A stretch of 64,000 bases of DNA, taken from positions 744,001-808,000 of the forward strand of contig CAWCLF010000001.1 in NCBI GenBank assembly GCA_963796325.1. The letters run 5' to 3'. Shown piece by piece: positions 34,186-41,071 of the stretch (the first letter of the stretch is position 1; each line of letters starts with the position of its first letter). Under the pieces are notes generated by a model. The model searched no databases. It was not told the origin of the DNA and saw only the letters and a program-made list of their open reading frames with translations. The translations under genes and the position numbers were made by a program. Origin of the DNA: CAVYGN01 sp963796325 (lineage in GTDB: Bacteria > Spirochaetota > Brevinematia > Brevinematales > JAOACQ01).

Positions 34186-35571
34186 ATGGTTAAAATTTAT
34201 ATCGTTACGATTATTCTTTTCCTTGCCCTTATATTAGGTTCCCGTTTTATTTTCAATCAGGAAAATCAGCTTTTAATATCATCGGCGTCATCTTTATTTA
34301 TTGTTTTTTTACTCTTCCTGTTGAAAAGAAATTACAATAAATCGGAATCGGCAAAAAGAAACGAAAACATAGAGAATTCTCTGCTTAAAACCCGGGCTGG
34401 CGAATATGAGGAAATGATCGAAAATCTTTTGGAGCAAATATATCTGGCCCGAAGAATCATACTTAGGATTGAAGAAAAAAAGCCCGATGATGGAACCGGT
34501 GATAAATACAATGATATCCGGCTTAAATACAGGAATTGCCTGGAAAAACTTGACTGGGGAAAAGCATCTTTTGTTCTCGATAATTTGACAAAATATCTTA
34601 AGCCGTTTGCCGAGATCTATAATAAAATTCCTTACCTTAATAATTTCCTCCGTAAAATCTCGGAGAAGACGGAGGATGCGGCAAATACACTGATTGAAAA
34701 ATTCGCTCTAATTTCTCATGAAAACATGAGGGCGACCGAGGAAGTAAAACAAAATCTTGAAATCTATAAAAGGGAAAACGATTCGGGCGTCAGCGATTTC
34801 CAGAAAATGATCGATGAAACCAGGCATGCCATATCCGGTTATGAGCTTATGGCAAACGATTTGACAGCCTTTAATATGAACAATCTTCAAAAAATTCACT
34901 CGATTGAAAGCAATATCAAACAAATAGATAACACGCTGGGGAGCCTCTCGGAGATATCGAGCCAAAGCAGGTTCATTTATATAAACCTCTCCATAGAAGC
35001 CGTTAAGCTGGGAGAAAAAAGCAAAGGATTCCAGGTTATTATTAAAGAAATTCAAAATCTGAACAATAAAACAAATGAATTTATTAGGAAAATCAATGGT
35101 ATAATGGACAGCTTCCAGGATTTTATAGGAAAGCTTTGGAAAGACCTGGAACTTGAAAGCCAAAACATCATGAAAAATATGGAATCAAGCAGCCGAAATT
35201 CAAATAATATCATGAATTCCCTGATTGAATCCTATGAAATAACATCAAAAATGTTCATCAAGCTCAGTGAAACCAATTCCAGTGTCCAGAAAAGCCTTGA
35301 CAGGATCGCGGAAACCCTGCAGTTCCAGGATATCTCCCGTCAGCAGATAGAGAATATAATTGATTTCTTTTCCGTTATTTCAAAGAATATTGAAGAAAAT
35401 AAGTTCATTTTTGATTTTTTGAATGTCCAGCTGACTGCAGATGAAAACCATCTTGATATGAAAATCAGGAATGATTTTGGTCATAAAGTAAAAGTTATCG
35501 ACGAAAAGCTTGTTTTGGATTCAGAATACAAAGTTAAAGAAGGAGGAGTATATGACTTTCATGCTGGTTGA
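34186..35571 (+). CDS. divergent MCP-like signalling protein
   Basis: 461 residues. Two N-terminal hydrophobic segments (about 3-20 and 24-43) with almost no periplasmic part, then coiled coil. A degenerate receptor tip is recognisable (LSEISSQSRFIYINLSIEAV, with FQVIIKEIQNL), where normal receptors have QTNLLALNAAIEAARAGE and FAVVAxEVRxLA. The C-terminal LQFQDISRQQIENI motif is typical of an MCP-like subgroup found with CheX and CheY. It may interact with the array or CheX rather than sense ligand. Overlaps the next cheY by 20 bp. Confidence 0.7.
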   Translation: MVKIYIVTIILFLALILGSRFIFNQENQLLISSASSLFIVFLLFLLKRNYNKSESAKRNENIENSLLKTRAGEYEEMIENLLEQIYLARRIILRIEEKKPDDGTGDKYNDIRLKYRNCLEKLDWGKASFVLDNLTKYLKPFAEIYNKIPYLNNFLRKISEKTEDAANTLIEKFALISHENMRATEEVKQNLEIYKRENDSGVSDFQKMIDETRHAISGYELMANDLTAFNMNNLQKIHSIESNIKQIDNTLGSLSEISSQSRFIYINLSIEAVKLGEKSKGFQVIIKEIQNLNNKTNEFIRKINGIMDSFQDFIGKLWKDLELESQNIMKNMESSSRNSNNIMNSLIESYEITSKMFIKLSETNSSVQKSLDRIAETLQFQDISRQQIENIIDFFSVISKNIEENKFIFDFLNVQLTADENHLDMKIRNDFGHKVKVIDEKLVLDSEYKVKEGGVYDFHAG

Positions 35572-35932
35572 CGATTCATCCACCATGAGAAAAATCAGCG
35601 GAGCCGTTTTAAAAAATGCAGGTTACGATTTCATTGAAGCGGAGAACGGCCAGGATGCATTGACAAAACTCCCTTCATGGAAGATCGATTTTTTCCTCGT
35701 AGATGTAAATATGCCTGTAATGAACGGCCTTGATTTTGTATCAAATATACGGACAAAACCGGAATACAAAGATACGCCGGTCATTATGCTGACAACTGAA
35801 AATGACCAATCCATCGTATGGAAGGGTAAAGAGGCCGGAGCCGACGGCTGGATCGTCAAACCTTTCAAGAATGACGATCTTCTTGGAATGATAAGGAAAT
35901 ATACAGGAAATGTCAATTCTGTATTTTGTTAA
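35552..35932 (+). CDS. cheY: CheY response regulator
   Basis: 126 residues from ATG at 35552, placed by the SD AGGAGGAG; an in-frame ATG at 35510 would lie deep inside the previous gene. Receiver motifs: FMLVDDSSTMRKI, phosphoacceptor in FFLVDVNMPVMNG, MLTTEND switch and IVKPF lysine. Of the receivers in this operon it looks most like a motor-binding CheY. Confidence 0.9.
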   Translation: MTFMLVDDSSTMRKISGAVLKNAGYDFIEAENGQDALTKLPSWKIDFFLVDVNMPVMNGLDFVSNIRTKPEYKDTPVIMLTTENDQSIVWKGKEAGADGWIVKPFKNDDLLGMIRKYTGNVNSVFC

Positions 35933-35962
35933 TTTCAGTCCTGTATAAGGAGGGAGTTATTT

Positions 35963-36457
35963 ATGACCCTGAATGATAATTATTATGTTGAAGAACACCT
36001 TGCGCTCGGTCTGAACAAGGTTAGCGGTTTATCCATCAAGTCAATGCTGGTTGATGACACAAAAGTGATCAGGATGGTGCTGAAGAAGATCCTTCTTTCG
36101 GAAAAGTTTGATGTAAACATGGAAGCCGAAAACGGCATGGAGGCTTTACAGATGATCAGCCAGGTACCTGTAAAGCCGGAAATAATTTTTATCGATAAAG
36201 AAATGCCTGTAATGGACGGTATTACGATGATACGCGAATTACGCCCGCTTTATCCGGGAATGAAAATAATAATGGTGACAGGCATAAATGATGAAAATAT
36301 TGTTAAAGAAGCAATACAGCTCGGTATTACTGGTTATATTGTTAAACCCGGACCGGATAAGCCTTTCGACAGGATTGCATTTCTTGAAAGACTGGCCGGT
36401 TTTTTGGGGAGGCATGATTACGGGAGCAAGTATATTACTTTGGAAACATTGGTGTAG
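35963..36457 (+). CDS. CheY-like response regulator with N-terminal extension
   Basis: 164 residues: about 28 extra N-terminal residues (NDNYYVEEHLALGLNKVSGL), then a receiver with SMLVDDTKVIRMVLKKIL, phosphoacceptor in IIFIDKEMPVMDG, MVTGIND switch and IVKPG lysine. Last gene of the chemotaxis operon, 30 bp after cheY, with SD AGGAGGG. Confidence 0.88.
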   Translation: MTLNDNYYVEEHLALGLNKVSGLSIKSMLVDDTKVIRMVLKKILLSEKFDVNMEAENGMEALQMISQVPVKPEIIFIDKEMPVMDGITMIRELRPLYPGMKIIMVTGINDENIVKEAIQLGITGYIVKPGPDKPFDRIAFLERLAGFLGRHDYGSKYITLETLV

Positions 36458-36469
36458 ATTCGAATCGAA

Positions 36470-36485
36470 TGCCAGTCAACTGGCA
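36470..36485. terminator. small hairpin after the chemotaxis operon
   Basis: TGCCAGT-CA-ACTGGCA begins 13 bp after the last stop of the operon. Seven perfect pairs but only a 2-nt loop and no T-tract, so weak as a rho-independent terminator. Confidence 0.3.
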
Positions 36486-36633
36486 AAATGTATCCATTTT
36501 ATGAATTATTCAAATTTAATAGCTGTTGTTTCAATCCTTGTCCAGATTTAGTATCGGAAGAGCTGTAACTTGACAATATCCGCTTGTTTCATATTTATTC
36601 CCGGTCCCGCTATTCTTTGATTTCTGTTTATAA

Positions 36634-36664
36634 CCAGTATGTCGATAATATATCGACATACTGG
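36634..36664 (+). promoter_or_regulatory. second, identical copy of the AbiE-type operator
   Basis: All 31 bp of 1339-1369 recur (arms CCAGTATGTCGATA and TATCGACATACTGG around ATA), again just before an ATGGTAAAT start. The -10 TAATAT is kept inside the palindrome but the TTGATA -35 is not. Confidence 0.8.
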
Positions 36665-36672
36665 AGCATTTT

Positions 36673-36833
36673 ATGGTAAATTTAGGGAAGCTTCCTTCGG
36701 AACTTGATTACCTGGCTATAATGGATGCCCTTTCAGATTACAAGCAGCTTTCATTAAAGATCCGTACACTGTTAATGTGAGGTCGAAAGAGTTTTTCAGA
36801 GATATGGCATTGATGATTAAAACAGAAGACTAA
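36673..36833 (+). pseudogene. collapsed AbiEi-AbiEii locus (start of antitoxin joined to end of toxin)
   Basis: ATG at 36673 encodes LPSELDYLAIMDALSDYKQL, homologous to the first 27 residues of the antitoxin at 1378. At about 36750 the sequence jumps to the last 25 residues of the toxin, readable in another frame as FIKDPYTVNVRSKEFFRDMA to a stop at 36833. The antitoxin frame itself ends after 35 residues at 36780. About 1.3 kb has been deleted relative to the intact locus. A short peptide could still be made from the preserved start. Confidence 0.8.
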
Positions 36834-36945
36834 GGCTGAATCCAACCAGGCATGATTCATTTTATTACTTCCAATGATAAATCTGCCGGGGAGATAAAAA
36901 ATATCCTTGAATCGATATTGACGTTTGAAAATAATTTATTTTTTA

Positions 36946-37063
36946 TTAAGGGCACTTCTAATAACTGCCCCTTTGGGGCAGCAAGGTAGTGCCCATTGGG
37001 CGGAATTATTAGATTCAGTATTAAATTATTTTCCAATAATCTAGTTTTTAGAACCGCCCTTAA
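36946..37063. mobile_element. 118-bp MITE-like element with terminal inverted repeats
   Basis: The left end TTAAGGGCACTTCTAATAAC and the reverse complement of the right end, TTAAGGGCGGTTCTAAAAAC, agree in all but a few positions. No coding capacity. An internal GCCCCTTTGGGGC dyad at about 36966 may fold. It probably derives from a larger DDE transposon. Confidence 0.5.
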
Positions 37064-37079
37064 GTAAATGATTACTTAA
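37060..37079. promoter_or_regulatory. palindromic operator upstream of a TetR gene
   Basis: TTAAGTAA-ATGA-TTACTTAA, a perfect 8+8 dyad ending 16 bp before the TetR start codon, fits TetR autoregulation. It abuts the right end of the MITE-like element, which contributes the first four bases. Confidence 0.55.
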
Positions 37080-37095
37080 TAAAGGAGGAATTTAA

Positions 37096-37689
37096 TTGAA
37101 TAATAAAAGGCAAAGGCTGAGTGCCGTTGAGAGGAGAAAACAAATCCTGGGATCGACTTTTAAATTAATGTCAAAAAAGAGATTTAAATCGGTAACGACA
37201 AGAATGATAGCTGAAGAAGCAGGGATAAATGAGGCTTTGATCTATAAATACTTCAGCAAAAAAAGCGATCTGCTTTCCGCTGTTGTTGAGGAAATAAAAT
37301 TGATAAGGCCGGTTTTAAATATGAATTTGCCGGACGATGAAAAAGAATTTTTCGAAGGCTTAAAAAGATTCGAGTTATTTTTTTTAAACATTAACTGTGA
37401 GGATCCTTCGATATTGAAAATCATCCTGTTTGCCATTCTTGAAAATTATCCGGTTCCGGATGAATTCAATGTTAATGCAAAAGGGACTTTCTTAAACTGG
37501 ATCAAGAGCTGTATTGAGAAAGGCAAATCGGAATGGGGGTTCGATAAGAATATAAATGCGATCGATGCGGTTTACATATATATGGGCGGACTGATCTATT
37601 ATGTCCTCGAGACATCGTTTATCAAGATGATTGGAAGAGCAAATGACAGGGAAAATTTCACGGAGTATTTTATTAAAATACTTAAGTGA
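37096..37689 (+). CDS. TetR-family transcriptional regulator
   Basis: 197 residues starting at TTG (37096), seven bases after AGGAGG. HTH at about 10-57: RKQILGSTFKLMSKKRFKSV, MIAEEAGINEALIYKYFSKK, standard for TetR. C-terminal ligand domain of AcrR-like length. The palindrome before it and the membrane-protein gene 17 bp after it suggest autoregulated control of that gene. Ligand unknown. Confidence 0.85.
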   Translation: MNNKRQRLSAVERRKQILGSTFKLMSKKRFKSVTTRMIAEEAGINEALIYKYFSKKSDLLSAVVEEIKLIRPVLNMNLPDDEKEFFEGLKRFELFFLNINCEDPSILKIILFAILENYPVPDEFNVNAKGTFLNWIKSCIEKGKSEWGFDKNINAIDAVYIYMGGLIYYVLETSFIKMIGRANDRENFTEYFIKILK

Positions 37690-37705
37690 CAGCAGGAGGA
37701 ATAAG

Positions 37706-38203
37706 ATGACACCGAAAATATTACGTTTATTGATAACGCTCTCGGTATTCGTGACAGGAATAATGGCGGGGGTGAATTTTGACAGATATACAATCCAGGT
37801 TCCGGCATGGCATCATCTCCCGGTTGAATCCTGGGCGGCTTACAGCCGTTTTGCCGACCTTGGAAACGGCCTTATCCTGTACCCCTTAGAAGGTTTTGGT
37901 TCAATGCTGATAACAATTGCCGTTGCCTTAGGATGTCTGATTGGCGGAAAGGCAGCTAAAAAATCGTTAGTACCTGCATCAGCCGCAGCCATTTTCGCCA
38001 TTATCGGGATGTTATTTACTATCTTTGCGGCTCCTCAGATGCTGAGCTTGAGAACTATCGGTGATAATCATGCCCTTCTTCAGAATGCTTTCGGTCAGTT
38101 TCATTTCTGGGGATTATTGAGGGGTATATCACAGTTCATTGCTTTTATAGCAAGCCTGTGGACAATGTCGATCCGCACTGGAAGCGATCAGGAGGCTCTT
38201 TAA
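37706..38203 (+). CDS. four-helix membrane protein, DUF1772-like
   Basis: 165 residues with hydrophobic segments near 7-25, 52-82, 90-112 and 135-158. The early VFVTGIMAGVNFDRYTIQVP and later FGQFHFWGLLRGISQF suggest the DUF1772/anthrone-oxygenase-like group, but I am not certain. No catalytic motif. SD AGGAGG. Co-transcribed with the preceding TetR and overlapped by the following gene (TAATG). Confidence 0.6.
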   Translation: MTPKILRLLITLSVFVTGIMAGVNFDRYTIQVPAWHHLPVESWAAYSRFADLGNGLILYPLEGFGSMLITIAVALGCLIGGKAAKKSLVPASAAAIFAIIGMLFTIFAAPQMLSLRTIGDNHALLQNAFGQFHFWGLLRGISQFIAFIASLWTMSIRTGSDQEAL

Positions 38204-38523
38204 TGAGTAGTGGAACGATTATTATAGCCGGTATCATCATTCCTTTCCACTCTCCGATCCTGCTGATTATTGTCGGCATCCATATTTTAGCTGGTTTAGC
38301 CTGTATCTTCCGGAATAATAGCCATGCTGAGTAAAAAAGGACCGGGGCGGCACCCATTGTCCGGCTTAATATATTTCCGGTCATTTTCAGTCATTTTTGT
38401 CACATCCGTAATATTATCTGCTGCGCATTGGGCAGAAGATTATTATCTCCTGATAATCGTACGGCCGCCTTTCTATCGGCGGTTCTCGGGAGAATATCTT
38501 TCAGGCAGAAATGGAAATACTGA
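38203..38523 (+). pseudogene. small membrane protein broken by two frameshifts
   Basis: Frame 1 from ATG at 38203: SPILLIIVGIHILAGLACIF, stop at 38334. Frame 2 takes over near 38320: AMLSKKGPGRHPLSGLIYF to AHWAEDYYLLII. Frame 3 from about 38462: TAAFLSAVLGRISFRQKW to a stop at 38523. Spliced together they make a normal four-helix membrane protein of about 105 residues of a type I recall as conserved hypothetical. Two indels argue for decay rather than programmed shifting, though sequencing error is possible. Confidence 0.55.
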
Positions 38524-38680
38524 CAAGCCTGTCTTTGGCGGGCGGAAAAGGAGCAAATCTTGGAGAGCTGAGCATGGCCGGTTACAATGTCCCGCCGGGA
38601 TTTATTGTCACTACAGCACAGACGGCCAGCGGGTAAGAGTAGACGGCTCGCGCGGCCTTGTTCTGAAAACCGATCCATGA
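38511..38680 (+). pseudogene. phosphoenolpyruvate synthase/PPDK remnant, N- and C-terminal stubs
   Basis: ATG at 38511 gives SLAGGKGANLGELSMAGYNV and PPGFIVTTAQTASG, the start of the ATP-grasp domain of pyruvate,water dikinases. The stop at 38636 overlaps a second frame, GQRVRVDGSRGLVLKTD, the end of the phosphohistidine swivelling domain. The middle of the gene is missing. 38681-38798 is AT-rich with nothing recognised. Confidence 0.6.
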
Positions 38681-38798
38681 CTGAGGAAAGGCACTCAACC
38701 ATTTCGGCATAAAATATCTTATCACAATTGATTTTATCTATCATACTGTTTAAAATAATAAAATTAGTTGCTTATTATATGATCCGGAGAATTGAATA

Positions 38799-39038
38799 AT
38801 GAGTCCTACAGTATTCAAACAAGGGCCCTATCGTTATTATTTTTTTTCAAGGGAAGAAACCCGTATGCATATTCATGTGCTATCAGCAGATGGTGAAGCG
38901 AAAATATGGATGGAGCCCGAAATTGAAATTGCTGATCATAACGGTTTGTCCGAAAAGGAGTTGAAAATAATATTAGATATAGCAAAAGACCGTAAGGAGG
39001 AAATCCATGCAAAGTGGAACACTCACTTCAAAGGCTGA
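38799..39038 (+). CDS. DUF4160 protein
   Basis: 79 residues: MSPTVFKQGPYRYYFFSREE, then MHIHVLSADGEAKIWMEP, the standard DUF4160 pattern with the conserved HIHV. The function is not known; these genes nearly always precede a DUF2442 gene in a toxin-antitoxin-like pair. Overlaps that gene by 32 bp. SD GGAGAA. Confidence 0.85.
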   Translation: MSPTVFKQGPYRYYFFSREETRMHIHVLSADGEAKIWMEPEIEIADHNGLSEKELKIILDIAKDRKEEIHAKWNTHFKG

Positions 39039-39258
39039 GGTTGTTCAGATAACACCTTTCGGCCTCTGGGTTTCTATAGACGATAAAGAATATTATCTTG
39101 ATTATAAAAAATATCCATGGTTTCAGAATAAAACTGTGGCTGCTATATGTAATATTGAAACAGATAAGAATGGAAATATTCACTGGCCGGATCTGGATGT
39201 CGATATAGAGCTGGCTTCACTTGAAAATCCTCAAGCATACCCGCTGGTTTACAGATAA
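39007..39258 (+). CDS. DUF2442 protein
   Basis: 83 residues: VVQITPFGLWVSIDDKEYYL, YKKYPWFQ, and HWPDLDVDIELASLENP, a textbook DUF2442 (members of the nitrite-reductase-domain-like fold). Perfect SD AAGGAGG seven bases before the ATG. Partner of the DUF4160 gene; proposed antitoxin-like role is by association only. Confidence 0.87.
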   Translation: MQSGTLTSKAEVVQITPFGLWVSIDDKEYYLDYKKYPWFQNKTVAAICNIETDKNGNIHWPDLDVDIELASLENPQAYPLVYR

Positions 39259-39284
39259 AAATGTGCACAATTTTTTTAATTACC

Positions 39285-39304
39285 AATAAAGACCCGGCTT
39301 TATT
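39285..39304 (+). terminator. rho-independent-like terminator after the DUF4160/DUF2442 pair
   Basis: AATAAAG (39285-39291), loop ACCCGG, CTTTATT (39298-39304) followed by TTGTTAT. AT-rich stem and short T-tract, modest strength. Confidence 0.45.
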
Positions 39305-39442
39305 TTGTTATAATTAAAATTAGTTGGATACTATGACATAAAATTGGTTTATCCCTGCAGGGAATGGAATTATGGTGCTGCATATGCAGGTTTTAGTGTT
39401 GGCTGCCCTCGGGTTGGGAAAGCGGCGATAAAGGCGGCTATA

Positions 39443-40132
39443 ATGGGAAATAATGTAATTTTCCCTCCGGATTCGATTTGCCGGCTTCAAAAAAAGGACT
39501 TTCAAATTGCAGTCGAGGTGCTGACCGAAGCCTTTTTAAACGATCCCTTCTTTAAATACATAATGAACGGCGATAACGGCAGCGGGAAGCTTCATTATTT
39601 TCATCAATTTATTGTCAGTTATGGAATGAAATACGGAAATGTCTTCGTATCGGGCGATCATATCGAGGGAACCGCTGTATGGCTCCCCCCCGGAAAGACC
39701 GGCATAGGGGCTTTTAAATCCCTTATGGCGGGCGTATTGATCCTGAGGCGGCTTTTTCCGCGAAAGATCTCCGAACGTTTTAAGTTTTTCAGAAGGCTTC
39801 TCTTATACGGCAATTACTCAAATGAGGTTCACAAGAGGAATGCGCCCTTTCCGCATTGGTATCTTATGGCGGTCGGCGTCAGGGACGGTTACCGTAAAAA
39901 GGGATACGCCAGCAGGCTTATAAAGCCCGTGCTTGATTATTTCGACAGGATCGGCATTGCATGCTACCTGGAAACGCATAACGAAAATAATGTGGCGATT
40001 TATGAGCATTTCGGTTTCAGATTAGCGGAAACAGGGAGGCTGCCGGGGACGGATAAGCCTCATTTTGCAATGCTTCGGGATCGAACCGCCGGCAGCATCG
40101 TTAAAAAAGGCGCTAAAATAATCTCGAGCTGA
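39443..40132 (+). CDS. GNAT-family N-acetyltransferase
   Basis: 229 residues from ATG at 39443; the upstream in-frame stretch to 39344 lacks an SD and looks non-coding. C-terminal acetyl-CoA site: WYLMAVGVRDGYRKKGYASR (about residues 135-154), then CYLETHNENNVAIYEHFGF. The N-terminal VEVLTEAFLNDPFFKYI is typical of this GNAT subgroup. Substrate unknown. Its last 20 bp overlap the convergent membrane-protein gene. Confidence 0.87.
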   Translation: MGNNVIFPPDSICRLQKKDFQIAVEVLTEAFLNDPFFKYIMNGDNGSGKLHYFHQFIVSYGMKYGNVFVSGDHIEGTAVWLPPGKTGIGAFKSLMAGVLILRRLFPRKISERFKFFRRLLLYGNYSNEVHKRNAPFPHWYLMAVGVRDGYRKKGYASRLIKPVLDYFDRIGIACYLETHNENNVAIYEHFGFRLAETGRLPGTDKPHFAMLRDRTAGSIVKKGAKIISS

Positions 40133-40868
40133 TGATGGGTTTTCCCGTTTCAAAAAAAGCGATCGAATTGACTAACAAAAGCAGCCCTGAAACGGAAAGT
40201 ATTATAAATGTCAGTACACTGTTCCATTTAATTACATGAATATGCAGCATTTTTCCCATGCCCTCGAACCTGTCCCGGAAAATTAAGAAAATGGCGAACG
40301 GCAGCGCCATCGGCAGGGCGTAAAGTATATTGTAATAAGCTATAAAAACTACGGCCGCAGGCAGGGGCGTATTTGCTGAAAATAATTTTACGATAGTTCC
40401 GATGTAAAGAACAGCAGTTGGGAAGCCCGACACTGAAATGAAAGCCCCCAGGAGGAACGATATAGAAGGATTGAACCTTTTGATCTTATCGAACAGCGGA
40501 TGAGACCGGGGCTTGGCCTTCCTGGATTTCCCGATGATTATCCAAACGGGCAGGGCCGCTATTATTATAATACCCGCAACGGCCCCGGCAAAATAATAAA
40601 CCCTATCGGGGATCCCGTAATACTTGAAGAACCTGCCGATAAAATCGTTAAGTGTGTTAATGAAAATATAGCCCGCCAGGCCGCAGATGAAATAAAGCGA
40701 TGATATCCCGATGATAAACCAACCCGAATTCCCGGCCGGTTTTTCTGTCGAAAGCAGGAGGCCGAACAGGACGACCTGCTGCGTGGTCGTTATACCATCG
40801 ATAAGAGCGGTCAGGGTCACGAATATAATAAGCTGTATCATAGCTGTTATTATAAGATCAACAGGCAA
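40113..40868 (-). CDS. six-helix membrane protein, LysE/GAP-like
   Basis: 251 residues with about six hydrophobic segments (6-27, 47-70, 90-110, 137-160, 165-190, 213-235) and a basic loop (KSRKAKPRSHPLFDKIKRFN). The architecture and SFLLGAFISVSGFPTAVLYI resemble the LysE/SAP (GAP) exporter-like superfamily. No ligand can be inferred. Single gene with no good SD visible. 40869-41071 holds no supported gene. Confidence 0.6.
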   Translation of the reverse strand: MPVDLIITAMIQLIIFVTLTALIDGITTTQQVVLFGLLLSTEKPAGNSGWFIIGISSLYFICGLAGYIFINTLNDFIGRFFKYYGIPDRVYYFAGAVAGIIIIAALPVWIIIGKSRKAKPRSHPLFDKIKRFNPSISFLLGAFISVSGFPTAVLYIGTIVKLFSANTPLPAAVVFIAYYNILYALPMALPFAIFLIFRDRFEGMGKMLHIHVIKWNSVLTFIILSVSGLLLLVNSIAFFETGKPIISSRLF

Positions 40869-41071
40869 TTATTGACAGTTCCGAAGTTTTGCGGTTTTCT
40901 ATTCCGGATCTTATAACTCTATACATAGTAAGGGGTTGATATCCAGATTTCGCAGATAAGTCCCGGATACCTGTTTGACACTGTGTTTCCGCCAGGATAT
41001 AATCATTATTGTAATTAATGGGCTTTCGAAAGCGGCTAAAATGATGAGCCGTTTGGGGAGGATAACATCTT

